From: Rhizaria sp. SCN 62-66
Lineage: Eukaryota; Rhizaria, unplaced
Assembly: GCA_001724265.1 (NCBI GenBank)
Contig: MEDY01000320.1
Location: 1 to 64,000, forward strand
DNA: 64,000 bases
Direction: 5' to 3'
The translations under genes and the position numbers were made by a program. Shown here one piece after another: positions 10,314-21,146 of this stretch. Within the stretch, counting starts at the first letter, position 1. Each line of letters opens with the position of its first letter. A model generated the notes under the pieces. It was not told the DNA's origin. It ran no database searches and saw only the letters and a list, made by a program, of their open reading frames with translations.

Positions 10314-11892
10314 ACATTCGATACTACACAGCAACAGCAACGAAGCGAACACTAAACGCTTGGCCTATCATACAACGCGACTACGAACTCGACGCCGTGT
10401 CTTTCTTCTGTTTGTCTGTATGAATGCGTGCGTGCGAGTTGTGTGCTGATTACTCTTGTTTTTTGATCGCGCGGCTCGGCGTTCGCCTTGCTTGCAGATG
10501 CGATGCGTGACTCTTTGCCTGTCCGTTGAGATGCTTCGTTAGTCGTACAAATGATCCCTGTTTTGCTGTCTCGCTCACACAGCTCTGGCTTGCGTGTGAC
10601 TCCTGTTTGGCTTGACTTGCTGTATTTTGGTTTGCTTTTGTTTTCTCACTCATCTTAAGATGTTCGTTTTTCTTGAGTGCGTGATTTGTCGTGATGTGTC
10701 TTTGCTCCGTGTATTGTAGTCTCGCTAAAATAGCTGGCTGTGTTGACTTTATATTCAGAACCAACCTCGCTCCTGCACTCCTCTGACTCTCCGACTCGAC
10801 TGCAGTGAAACTTTGCTCTGCACCGCACTGCCCACGCACACACGCGCACGCGTACTCATGCACATGTACATACGTGCACACATCGGGGCCCGGGGCCTGG
10901 CCGCGGCCACGCCTTGCTTTATGTCACTACTATTTCTCCGCTCCGTCAAAACTCAAAACTCAAAATGATCATGATATCACTCAAGCTATTGCATGCATAC
11001 CGCACCCCACCGCCGTTGTCGCCGCTACTCTGCCGCTGCGTCGTGTGTTTTTGCTCTATGTCTGCTCTCTGTGTGTGCTTCTGCGTGCGCCGGCGCCTTG
11101 TTTTAGCCGCCATGTGTCGTTCGCATGTCTCTTTGTCCCCCGTCTCTCTCTGCTGTTTCTTGTCGGCCCGGCCGCTCGGCGACTCGTCGGTTCATATCTG
11201 CTTTGGGGGCTCAGTCTGCGCCATTTGCAAGCGCGCTATCCCTCACTGCACTACGACCGGTCTTGCTCACCGCGTTGCGACGCCGGCTAATGCGTTTACT
11301 GCTACTTGAAGCAATAATCATAAGTATTAACCCTCTTGTTTCTTAGTACGCCGTATGTGCCTGTGTGGTCCTGCTCCCCCCGCATTGAGTGTGGCCTGAT
11401 TCATTCTTCCGCTCGCTCGCCCCGTCCTGAGCCGCTGCGCCTGTCACTGTGACCGTGACTGTTGTTGCTGTGACGTGGCGTGGCTGAGGCGGGGCTTATA
11501 TGTTGTTCCTGTGCGGGTGCGCGCACCGTGGGTGCAGTGCCGTCGCTTTTTTGAAATGAAATTATTTGCTTGCTTTTTCGCTTTACGAATTTGTCTTTTT
11601 AATATCAGCTTTACCTTCTGTTTTTGTTTCCTCCTTTGCATCTGTCATAAACGTACAGCATGCGAGTTCCGAGCATGTTGCTTTTTGTCTTCTTCTCTGT
11701 GTGCGCGGCAACCCGTTCCGTTGTTGGTCAGTTTGTTGCGCTCTAACTCAGGTGTGTTGTGTTGTGTTCAAATTGCGTTTTTGTCTTGTCCTCGTTTTCC
11801 CCCTCTGCTGGTTGCGCTTCGCTTATTAAAGTATCTTTTGCTTTTTGACTGATTTACCCCGTGAAGAAGCCTCAACCCGTCCGTGCAGTGGT

Positions 11893-11914
11893 ATGTCGGT
11901 GATTTCACCGACAT
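11893..11914. repeat. Perfect 10-bp inverted repeat, 2-base loop
   Basis: ATGTCGGTGA and TCACCGACAT are perfect reverse complements around TT. It lies in non-coding DNA between convergent genes. Its function is unknown. Confidence 0.8.
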
Positions 11915-12079
11915 GCCAGCATCAGCAGCAAGCAACCTCAACACTGCCAACAAACAACAGCAATAACACGTCGCATGTATTTTCTTTATCTTTTGTGATA
12001 CGTACGTATTTCAGACTACGATACAATCAAATAAACAGATTTTATAGTTAAACATGTCACTTGGTCGTTGGATTAAGAC

Positions 12080-12101
12080 AGGCTCTAGACAGGCTCTAGA
12101 C
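12080..12101. repeat. Two tandem copies of an 11-bp unit
   Basis: AGGCTCTAGAC occurs twice head to tail in the intergenic gap, and each copy contains the palindrome TCTAGA. It is probably a minor local duplication. Confidence 0.8.
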
Positions 12102-12436
12102 AAGGAGTGAGTTGAAGATAAAATAATTTCTATTGTAGAAAAATGATAACTGTGCGTGCGAAGTTCGCCGACAAGCGTAATGGTACATTCAGCGCAGTCA
12201 ACAACACGCGCACGTGCGCGCGATGTGAAGCGTTAAAGTGACACTGGTCAAAGCAACGCGGTCCACCTTCCGAAAACTGACATACAAACTCTCAGTCTCT
12301 CGTACTCTTTTTTTAGTACTCAACCTAACTCTTCTATTCTTTTTTCCCCAACCTTAACCTCAAACCGAACAATTCAAACTGTGCATTGAATCTGCACAAC
12401 ATCACCACTCACAACAGCACTCACTTCTCAGCGCTT

Positions 12437-12460
12437 CACTTAAGTAGTCGTACTTAAGTG
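12437..12460. other. Hairpin overlapping the stop codon of the secreted paralog
   Basis: CACTTAAGTA and TACTTAAGTG form a perfect 10-bp stem with a 4-base loop (GTCG). On the minus strand the TAA stop (12456-12454) of the soluble secreted paralog lies in the 5' arm and loop. A transcript would fold right at its stop codon. Confidence 0.7.
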
Positions 12461-14346
12461 GAGGGCGCAGAAACGATGAGCTTGCCCTTCTGCGAGCGGT
12501 TGGAGAAGTTGTTGTTGCGCGAGCTCATGTAGGGGTAGAAGCCCGCCTTGGTGATCTGCATGAGCACGCCGCCGGCCAGCGACGCGGGCGCGTTGTTCAT
12601 CGCGGCGTTAATCTGCGTCTTGGTGCCGGCCTCGGCGACGGACGAGTAGTAGCCCGAAGTCGCGAGCACGAGCGCGCAGTTGACGTAGTCGGTGTCAGTG
12701 CCAAGGCGCGTGGTGCCGTCGAGCTCCCAGCACTTGGTGTGCTTGAACATGTGGTCCTTGGCGATGTCGAGCGCGATGGGCCAGTTGCCGCCTTGCTCGT
12801 CGGTGAGGACGAAGTTGATGCGGTCCGTGCCGCCCTGGCCCTGGCCGTCGTCGCCAGTCTGGCCGTCGCCACCGGGGGCGCCGTTGTTGTGCGTGTTGGA
12901 GCCAGTCCACTGCATGTGGATGAGGTCGTCAGTGGTGACGCGGAGGTCGTTGCGGACGAAGTCATACTCAACGGAGGGGAACGTCTGGACGATGTTACCA
13001 CGCTTGCCGCGGGTGTTAAAGTTCACAATGCGCTTGCCAGCGAGCGCGGTACCACGCTTCTTAATGAAGAACGTATGGGTGCGGTCCTGGAACGTGCGGC
13101 CGACCTGGGCCGTGTTGAGTGCGAGCTGGAGACCCTGGAGGTCGGCGCCGATGTCCACGGTGGGGTTGTTCTGCACAGGGGACTTAGCGCGGTTCGACTC
13201 GGCGTCGATGTTCCAGCCATCGTAGTCGTCCGAGGTCATGTTATAGCGGATGCGCATCACGCACTTGACCATGTCGTTGTTCGCGCCGTACGTCTTAAAC
13301 TTCTGCGTCGTGACGAGCTGCTCCCAGGTGGGGAGAGTCCAGGTGTAGTTGGCGGGAGTGCCGTCGCGGCCGTCGCCGAGGTGGTTGTCGCGCGACCAGT
13401 CGGCCTGCTTGCAGTCGGGCTTGGGGATGCCGAAGCTGGCGACCTACTCCCATTTGCCCTCGTTGGCCTTGCACGCCTCCTCGTTGTTGTACTTGGCCTT
13501 GGTGGCGTCCGTGATGGGGCCGCAGCGGAACTTGTCCTTGACGTTCTGGGACTCAGTGCCAACGTAGTTGCAGATGTCGATGTTCTGGTCGCCAATGGCC
13601 GTGGTGAGGTAGGCGATGTCGCGCCAGATCGTGGGCGTCCAGTACGGGTAGTAGTCGCGCTCCTCGGGGCACTCGAGGCCGGAGCGGCCGCCGTTGTTGT
13701 TCTGGCGGGTGTAGATTGCAGAGTCGCCGTTCAGGTTGCGGTCCGCGGTGAAGAGGCCCTTGTTGCGCTCGCGAGTCTGGCACAGGTAGTAGTTGTGTTC
13801 GTTCTCGTGGCGGCCGCGCTTGTTGTTGTCGTTGCTGGTCTTGGTGGTGGTGGCGCCAGCGAAGGTGCCCGATGCTTCGGGGGTGCCAGTGTTGCCACCG
13901 TTCTGGAGCGCAACCTCGAGGTCCTTGGTGTCGTCTTTCTGCGTGGCAGTGTCGCAGGTGTACTGCAGCACGACGTTACAGTTGATGTTGTAGGGGTCAG
14001 TGCCGTCGTTACCACCGCACGAGTGCTGGGTGGTCCACTGGTGGAGGAGCTCGGAGCCCTCGTAGTACACCATCGAGTACTGCTGCTTGTCGTTGTTGGC
14101 GCGCGAGAACACGGTCGTGAGGTCGGGTCCGGGGTTGCCGCCATCGAAGGCCTCGTTGGTCTTGTCACCGACGTTGAGGCCACCGCGCGCGTTGTTCTGG
14201 GTGTCCATCAGACGGTTGTTGTTGTCGCGGGTCGCCGTCTGCTCGTTCAAACGGTTGTTAGAACCACCGGTGAGGAGGTAAACATCGGCCAGGGCCGCGG
14301 GAAGCAGCCCAAGCACCAGCGCGAGCACAGCAACGTGAACCCTCAT
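12454..14346 (-). CDS. Secreted protein of a conserved protist family, soluble paralog, with in-frame TAG
   Basis: With TAG (13446-13444, codon 301) read as sense the product is 630 residues ending on TAA; a standard reading stops at 300, in mid-domain. The N-terminus is a clear signal peptide (MRVHVAVLALVLGLLPAALA), so the protein should enter the secretory pathway. Motifs shared with the neighbouring paralog, in order, are GGSNNRLNEQ, MVYYEGSELLHQW plus QHSC, RERNKGLFTADRNLN, ECPEERDYYPYW, ESQNVKDKFRC, then after the TAG PKPDC, SRDNHLGDG, MRIRYNMTSDDY, GKRGNIVQTFP, HMQWTGSNTHNN, and SSRNNNFSNRSQKG near the C-terminus. Many cysteines and potential N-glycosylation sites fit an extracellular or lumenal location. 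It has no C-terminal membrane segment. From memory, similar proteins occur in oomycetes and other protists without a known function. The start is the ATG that begins the signal peptide. Confidence 0.9.
13444..13446 (-). other. In-frame TAG codon inside a conserved domain (codon 301)
   Basis: The context is NEGKWE-TAG-VASFGIPKPDC. The paralog at 15133-17640 reads VWTEVSAFNLPAPQC, so the TAG column aligns with Glu. More than 300 conserved codons follow in frame, so TAG must be translated or the gene is broken by a single base change. Confidence 0.85.
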
Positions 14347-15132
14347 GACTGGGACTGTGTTGGAAGCAACGCGAATAGTGGAGCAGACAAGGAGAGGGAG
14401 GGGGCAGAAAAACAAGTAATAGAAGGCACAGATGAGTGAAAATTGGTCGAGAACTTCCAGAGGTGAAATAAAAGAGAGATTTCTTCCAGCTTATTAAAAA
14501 TTCAGACGTGTCTGGCGAGATGGCTATCCGCTGGAAAGGCTTAAAGAGAGGGGACAAAGTGAGAGGCCTCACCCTTCGAGGGGAGTTCTGAGGAAATCCA
14601 AGAAGAAGCAAAAAGAGGTCCCAGAGCGCCGGTATTGCGACAAAAAAGATTGGAAGCGTCCTAAACAAATAGTTTTACCATTACATATCGCGTAAAGTGT
14701 GCGTTGACGAGGCAAATGGCCCCGACGCGGGGCGCTGAATCGCTCCTTGGAGGGCCCAAGCGCCCCTTAGTCGGTCTCGAGCTCACTCGCGAGCGGCCCG
14801 CGCCTGGCGTGCGCGCGGTCGCCAGCTCCCGCGTGCCTGCCTGGCCCCCCTTCGCCCGTCCTCCAGAGCCCCTTAGACGAGACGAGCGGCCCGCCTAAAA
14901 CGCGTTCAAGCGCTGCTCGGGCTCACTGCGTTGAATTGTGGGTTATTTTATCGAATGTGAATATTAGGGATGTGTCATATTTTTAAATTTTTGACTCGCC
15001 CTAAGGCGTTATTGTCTCGCTTGGCACCCTCTTCTGAGGGGGCCAAGTCCCTCGGGCCCTCCTCTCACCAAAGCTCTTCCTTTCGCCCCCCTTTTCTCGG
15101 GACCCCCGACCTTTTTCACATCCTTAGACCCG
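14347..15132. other. Shared divergent promoter region of the two secreted paralogs
   Basis: The 786-base gap holds both promoters. An unusually GC-rich island (about 14703-14905) sits in it and contains two copies of GCCCCTTAG. A small hairpin CGCC-CTAA-GGCG lies near 14998-15009. No gene is recognised in the gap. The island could be a structured RNA, an upstream exon or a regulatory element. Confidence 0.5.
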
Positions 15133-17640
15133 ATGAAGTTTGTTTCTACCTTTATCGTGCTGTCCCTCTGGGCCTACGCGGCCCTGGCGGACACTTACCT
15201 GGCGAACCCTCGTGGTTCTAACAATCGGTTCGTCCTTCATCGTCCCCCTTGACTCCCCATCTTGCTCCCCCACTCCACGCTCTCTCGCCGGTCGCAACAG
15301 ACTTGCCCCAGAGTCACAATGCGCATATTCTCTCATTCACTTTCTTGTCTTTTCAACCATGCCTTTTTTTCCCGGCGCACACTTAGTCTGAAGGGCCAGA
15401 ACCGCAACCGCAACAACGACAACCGCCTGTTCGACGACCAGAACAACAACCGCGGTGGTTACAACGTCGGCAACATGTACTACTATGAGGGCTCCATCTT
15501 GTCCGTCGAGTGGACTGCGCAGCACAGTTGCGGTAACGCTAACAACAAGTGCGAGTTCGTGTTCCAGTACATGTGCGAGAACCTCGTCCGTGACGGTACC
15601 GAGGAGACAACGATCCCGGCCAACAACGCTAACTGCCTTAACAACGACTGCGACACGGACCCGCGCTACGGCCGCCACGAGTCGTACGGCTACTACGACA
15701 ACTGCATCAAGCGCGAGCGCAACAAGGGCCTGTTCCGCGGCACGCAGAACCTGAACAACCGCAACACCGCGCGCCACACGCGCCAGAACGCGGCCGGCAC
15801 CCGCTACGGCTACGAGTGCCCCGAGGAGCGCGACTACTACCCGTACTGGGGTCCGTCCCCGTGGCGCGACGTCGCCATCTTCACCAACGAGCCCCAGCGC
15901 TGCGCCGCCTACGCCACCGAGTCGCAGAACGTCAAGTCCCGCTGGTACTGCAAGGTGCCCGAGATCTACTGGACGCTCTACCCCAATGCCGGCCAGCGTC
16001 CCATCCCGATCGCCGAGGACACGTGCGCCGCCTTCACCATGGTGAACCCCGAGACGCAGGCCAACGAGACGGCTGTGTGGACCGAAGTGTCCGCGTTTAA
16101 CCTGCCCGCGCCGCAGTGCCGCCAGAACCTCTTCACGCGTGACAACCACCACGGCAACGCGGTCGGCGGCCAGACCTACAACTTTAACTGGACCATCCCG
16201 GCCATCCCGCACGAGCGCTGCGTGTTCCGTCTCCGCTACAACATCACCACCGACGACTTCCCCGGCTTTGAGTCTGCGACGTCGATCCAGAGCTCGTACG
16301 TCAACGCCGACCTCTCTGGCCCCATCGGCGGCGGCGGCGAGGCCAAGGTGCCGATCTGGGAGAAGTTCGGCGTCTCCCAGGCGGAGGCCAAGACGCGCGG
16401 CTACGTGCTGCAGGGCAACCCCGAGGTGGACATGTTCGGCTCGCTGCTTACTGGCGCCGCCGCCGGCAAGGTGAAGCTCCAGCTTAACGTCAACACTGCG
16501 CAGTTCTCCCGCACGTTCGAGGACCGTTCGCACCGCTTCGCGATCCGCGCGCGCGAGGGCAACTACCCCGCCGACGCGACCATCTACAACCTCAACGTGC
16601 GCGGCAAGCGTGGCAACATTGTCCAGACCTATCCGGCCACCGAGTACGACTTCGCGCCCTCGCGCCTTGTCGCGAGCCAGGGCGACTACGTGCACATCCA
16701 GTGGACCGGCTCCAACGCCAACCCGCAGAACAACGACGGCCAGGGCCGCGCCGGCACGGACCGCTCCAACATGGTCGGCCTCGTCCGTCGCAAGTACACT
16801 GAGGCGCCCGAGAACAACCGCATCACGACTGTGGGCACTCTGGGCACCAACATCCCCAAGCGCCTCGGCGTCGACCTCAACTTCCTGGGCTGGTCCAACG
16901 AGACGCTGGTGCAGCTGGCGACTCTGTCGGCGCCCGGCGGCCAGTTCGGCGGCGATATGACCGAGTTTGACGACGCCGGCACGTACTTTGACATGGCGCC
17001 CCGCATGCTGGGCCGCATCGGTGTGTTTAACTACATGTGCACGCGCAACAACAACTTCTCCAATCGCTCGCAGAAGGGCGCCATCATCGTGTCGTTGGAC
17101 CGCATCTCGTCCGAGGTCATCGGCTGGAACGGTGGCGAGATCCAGGGCAAGGGCCGCAACAAGCTCATGGTCCCCGAGGGCGCCTTCCAGTCTGCACAGC
17201 TGCTGTCGCTCACGGTCGTGCCCGCGCACACGCTTGACTCGTCGCGCGGCGAGTCGATTGCCGACCTTTCCTCGGACGTCGTCGTGCTCGCCGGCGCCGT
17301 TGGTGCCAGCAACATGCTCGGCAACATGGTCAAGATCACCATCGGCCACGACGCGTCGCCGCTCGCCGACACCCACATCACCGTCGCCGACACGCTCGCG
17401 GGCCCCTGGACGCGCCTCGCGACCAGTGTGAGCTCCGACACCGCGTCGGCGTGGACGGACCGCGCCGGTGTGTACGCTGTGCAGTCGCCGCTTAAGGTCG
17501 GCGCCATCATCGGCATTGTCATCGGCGGGCTGATCCTCATCGCCGCGGGCGTCTTCCTCATCATCTACTGCAAGAAGAAGGCCGACGCCGCCGCCACGGC
17601 CGCCTACTCTGACTCCCTCAACGGCCCTCAGAACGCGTAA
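15133..17640 (+). CDS. Membrane-anchored paralog of the conserved protist secreted family
   Basis: Exon 1 is 15133-15227. A 159-base intron (15228-15386) runs from GTTCGT to CTTAG, and exon 2 is 15387-17640, giving 782 residues ending in TAA. Splicing joins NPRGSNN-R to LKGQNRNRNNDNRLFDDQNN, matching the neighbouring paralog's SNNRLNEQ region, which supports the intron. The signal peptide is about residues 1-19 (MKFVSTFIVLSLWAYAALA). The ectodomain carries MYYYEGSILSVEW, QHSCGNANNKCEF, RERNKGLF, ECPEERDYYPYW, TRDNHHGNAVGG, RLRYNITTDDFPGF, GKRGNIVQTYP and TRNNNFSNRSQKG. Beyond the end of the soluble paralog it adds about 130 residues, then one transmembrane helix (about 736-758, AIIGIVIGGLILIAAGVF), followed by KKK and a short cytosolic tail. 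It is therefore a type I membrane protein. The function is not established. Confidence 0.92.
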
Positions 17641-18294
17641 GTAGAGTAACCATGCGCTCCAACTGAGAGAGAACACTTGAGTTAATAACTCAGTTAATAA
17701 GTGTGCGGGAGGTGATTTGTGATAGTATGTGCGAGGCACAAGAATTGACTATGCGCGAACGAGAGACAGAAGCGTATATTGCATGAGAAGTAGATGCATG
17801 CGCGGGGGGTTTGGTATGTGCTGTGATGGAGAGACTGCTGTGCTGTTTATTATTGGTAGACAGAATGGCGAGGAGGATGACTACTGTTGTTTACTGTTTT
17901 ACAAAGCGAAAAGAAAAGAAAATACATTCCATATTGATACATTCCATACTGTTCTTATTCCAACGACAAAACGAAATTATAGCAAATCAAAAACGGTGTC
18001 ATAAACGGTGTCATAATCTGGCAACTGTATCGACCTCGCAATCGCTGGTACGTATTTGTTTCACATAGCTTGTTCGGTCATGTCACACTGTTCTCTTGTA
18101 ATCCAACGATGAGAAACGCTAAGTAAGTCGTATACAACGTAATCAAGTCATCATTCTGGTCAAGTCAAACTCAATTTAATCGTTCCCAATACTCCTTCAT
18201 TTTTCCTTCAATCATTCTACACCTTCACTGACCTCGATATCTTCGGCTGTTCGTCACGGTCACACAACACACTCGCTCACAGTGTCTCGCACGC
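17641..18294. other. Gap between convergent genes
   Basis: This 650-base AT-rich spacer contains short direct repeats: ATACATTCCATA twice (near 17922-17949) and AAACGGTGTCAT twice (near 17990-18015). No gene is seen. Confidence 0.6.
17673..17704. other. Nested inverted repeats just 3' of the membrane paralog
   Basis: The outer arms ACACTT and AAGTGT enclose TGAGTTA-A-TAACTCA, about 35 bases after the TAA. It may be a 3'-end or termination structure, as may the hairpin at the stop of the soluble paralog. Confidence 0.5.
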
Positions 18295-21146
18295 TCAGGG
18301 CAGCTCAGCCTGATAGACGGTGTAGGCGTCGCGGAGGACCTGGAACACGACCTCGCCGATGACGCGCTCGCCCGCGTTGGCCGTGGCCATCTTGTCCGGA
18401 TGTGCCGCCTTGAGCGCGCTCTGGTACGCACGCCGCACTGCCTCTGCGTCGGCCACCGCGCCGCCGGCCTGCGCGTCATCCTCGAGCTCCGCGAAGGCCT
18501 GGGGCGCGTTGGGCAGGATCACGTGCAGCGTACGCAGCATCTCGACGAGATCGCCCTCGCAGACGCCGATCCAGTCCTCGACGAGCGCCTCGGCGGCGCC
18601 CATCTTACGGTCGCGCTCGCGGGCCGCGGCATCAAGCGTGAGCCGCTCTTGCGCCACGGCCGCAATGCGCGCCTCGACGCGCGCGGACCGCTGCTCCGCC
18701 ATGACCGTGGGCCGGCGCGGCAGTGCGCGCCGCGATGCCATCGTCGCGACTTCCACGCTCTCACCAACAGCACTGGCACTGCTCGTCTCGGTCGCGTTCT
18801 CGGCCGCAGCGGTGGCGGGGGCGGGCGCGGGCGCGGGGGCCATGATGGAGAAGCCACGGCCGCGGCGCGCGCCAGCGTCTGCAGTCGCGGCAGCGGGCTC
18901 GGGCGCAGCAGCAGCAGCAGCAGCAGCAGTGGCGGGGGCAGAAGCGGGAGCGGGAGCAGCGTTGCGTGCGCCGTTGACCGCGGGCGAGCCCAGGGAGTCT
19001 GGCTCTTGGCCCTCCACAGCCTCCGGCCCGTATCCCTCCTGCTGCGGCTGCTGCGGCTGGCGCTTGGCGGGCATGGGCGCGGCGGCTTCGTGCAGCGCGG
19101 CGAGCCACTGCGCGCGCAGCGCCGGCGTGGGCGCGGCGAGCACGAGCGTGCGGCCAGGCCTCGACGCGCCGCCACGGCTGGGCTTGAGCGGCGTCACCGT
19201 GAACGCGACGGACGCGCCCTCGACGTTGGTGAGACAGCTGCACGGCTCGCAGCGCAGGTCCTCGCGCGCGGCGCACACGGCGTCGAGCAGCGTCGCCGCC
19301 TTGATCGGCTTAGCTTGCGCCGCCAGGTCCGCTGGAGAGAACCAGTACCGCAGCGTCTTGGTGGACCGCGAGACAACGAGCCAGCGGCGGCGCCACTGCG
19401 CCTCCTTCTCGTCCCAGCGCAGCACCCAGCCCGCCGTGACGGCGTCGCGGTGGGACCGCTGCAGCGCGCCCGCGGCGGCCGCGCCCGCGGCGCCCGCGCC
19501 CGGGGCCGAGGCTGCGGCAGCGAGCGTCTGCACGAAGTCGGCGAGCTCCTCGGGCGTCAGCTCCACGCGCGCGGGCAGACCGCCGGCGGCGTTGCCATCG
19601 TTGTCAGCACCGTATGCGGAGGCGGAGGCGGCGGCGGGGGAAGTGGGGGAGCGCGCGCGGTCCGCTGCAACAAGCCCCGAGAGAACGGTGGACACGGAAC
19701 CCATCGCAGCGCTAGACCCACCGCCGCCCGCTGCGCCCGCCGCGCCGGCGACCGACGGACGCACTGGACGACTCGCACCACCAGCAGCGCCAGCGCCATC
19801 AGAGCCGGAGAGCGAAAAGGCGGATGCGGCGGCGCCGGCGCCGGCGGCGCGCGGGGATTGATCCGGCGACGGCGGCTCCGCCCCGTTGCTCGGCGGGCCC
19901 TGCGCCCCGGCGTCCAGCGCGCGCACCCATCCTAACGCGGAGGCGGCGTCTTGCGCGGCAAGGACCCAGCGGCGCGGCGCGGCGCCCGGCGCGGGCTCGG
20001 GCGTCACGGCAAAGACGTTGCGCACGCCCGCAACGATGGCGCCCGGCGGGAGCTGCGCGTGCACGGCCGCGGCCTCAGCCAGCGAGAGAAGCTCGACCTT
20101 CGCACCGACGAGGGACAGCGAGCCGTAGTACTGGTCCGCCGACGCGCGGTCGCGGTAATAGAATAGCGTGTCGTGGTCGAGCACGAAGTAGCGCGGCTTG
20201 AACTCCTTGCGGAAGGTCGGGAAAGTCGGGATCGCGCCCTGTTTCCACAGCGAGCCTTCACGCTGCGAGAACGGTGAGACCGGGAAGGCCTGGTCGAGCG
20301 CGGTCGCGTGCTCACCCAGCGTGTTAGACGCCGGGTCATAGGCGGCGCCGAGGGTGAGGAGTGTGGCGACCCAGTCCTCGAGCGAGGCGCGGGTGTCGCA
20401 GACGATGACGTAGGTGCGCTTCGAGCCCTCGGGCTGGATGCCGAAGGCGTGCGGGCGCTTGTGCGTCTCGGGCGGGAAGAGCGTCAGCCGCGAGCCGGGG
20501 ACGGGGATCTTGCCCAGCGCGATCGACTCGAGGTTCGACGGGGTCACCTTGGACGCGTCGTCTATGGGGGCAAAAAGGGAGTGCAAAGGAACAAGGTGGG
20601 GACAAGGGTGAGCGGGGGCGATGCGAGGGAGTGCGAATGAATGACGAGCGAGTGAATGACGAGTGCGAGTGCGAGTGCGAAAAAAACGAGAATGTGTGCG
20701 GAGACAATGAAGCGTACCAAGATAATAGAGGTTCTGCTGGGTGAGAACAAAGTAGCGACGCTTCCAGTTCTTGAGGAAACCACCCAGCTTGTGCAGGTAG
20801 TCTGCGCAGAGAGCATGCGAGAAGAGCGGAAGCATGTAACGAGCCATCCGTGCGGCGATGAACGAGGGCAGAAAACAGAGGATTAGGCAATGATGAGCAT
20901 CGGTGATGGGACTTTAGAGCCGCGAGCATAAAACAACGATAACGTGTGTGTTTCTTCGGGGAATTGAAAGCCAACGAATGTCTCGCTGCTGCCCCTGAAG
21001 ATCATAAGCGGTGGCGAGAAGTGGAGAATGCGAGTGTGCACGAACAACACGAAAAGATGGTATATGCAGACGAAAGACGAACCTTGTTTGATGATACTAA
21101 GTGCGTAGGACCATGACGGCGAAATAGCAGGCGCTCGGTCAGACAT
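18295..21146 (-). CDS. Triple PH-domain protein with C-terminal auxilin-like J domain
   Basis: Three exons (21146-21083, 20801-20718, 20561-18295) flank introns of 281 bases (GTTCGT...GCGCAG) and 156 bases (GTACGC...CATAG). The product is 804 residues ending in TGA. Splicing rebuilds a continuous first PH domain (about 19-120: IIKQDYLHKLGGFLKNWKRR, then FVLTQQNLYYLDDASK), which supports both junctions. A second PH domain spans about 149-268 (REGSLWKQGA, FKPRYFVLDHDTLFYYRD) and a third about 425-543 (AGWVLRWDEKEAQWRRRWLV). Ala-rich linkers separate them. The C-terminus (about 735-804) has a J-domain helix pair around HPD (770-772, YQSALKAAHPDK) ending in VFQVLRDAYTVYQ, resembling auxilin. PH domains suggest phosphoinositide membranes and the J domain recruits Hsp70, so a role in vesicle uncoating or trafficking is plausible but inferred. 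Confidence 0.9.

Larger units (their letters stand above)
10314..12453. other. 2.1 kb gap between convergent genes
   Basis: The DNA is T/C-rich on the plus strand and less GC-rich than the genes. Short open frames here (for example 10805-11290 and 11475-11852) are rich in Ser, Cys, Phe and Leu, unlike the coding style of the window, and show no recognisable domain. Small repeats and hairpins are listed separately. It may hold long 3' UTRs or a non-coding RNA, but nothing is demonstrable. Confidence 0.55.

Noticed and set aside
10805-11290. 161-codon frame in the 2.1 kb gap
   Set aside because: It is Ser/Cys/Leu-rich with atypical composition and no domain, and overlaps other equally open frames in T/C-rich DNA.
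12739-14439. 566-codon plus-strand frame over the soluble secreted paralog
   Set aside because: It is an antisense shadow of a conserved gene, Val/Gly/Ala-rich, without motifs. The opposite strand aligns with its paralog.
15337-17739. 800-codon open frame antisense to the membrane paralog
   Set aside because: It is a mirror effect of GC-rich third positions. The plus strand encodes a signal peptide, conserved motifs and a transmembrane helix; the antisense frame has only Val/Ala/Arg-rich sequence.
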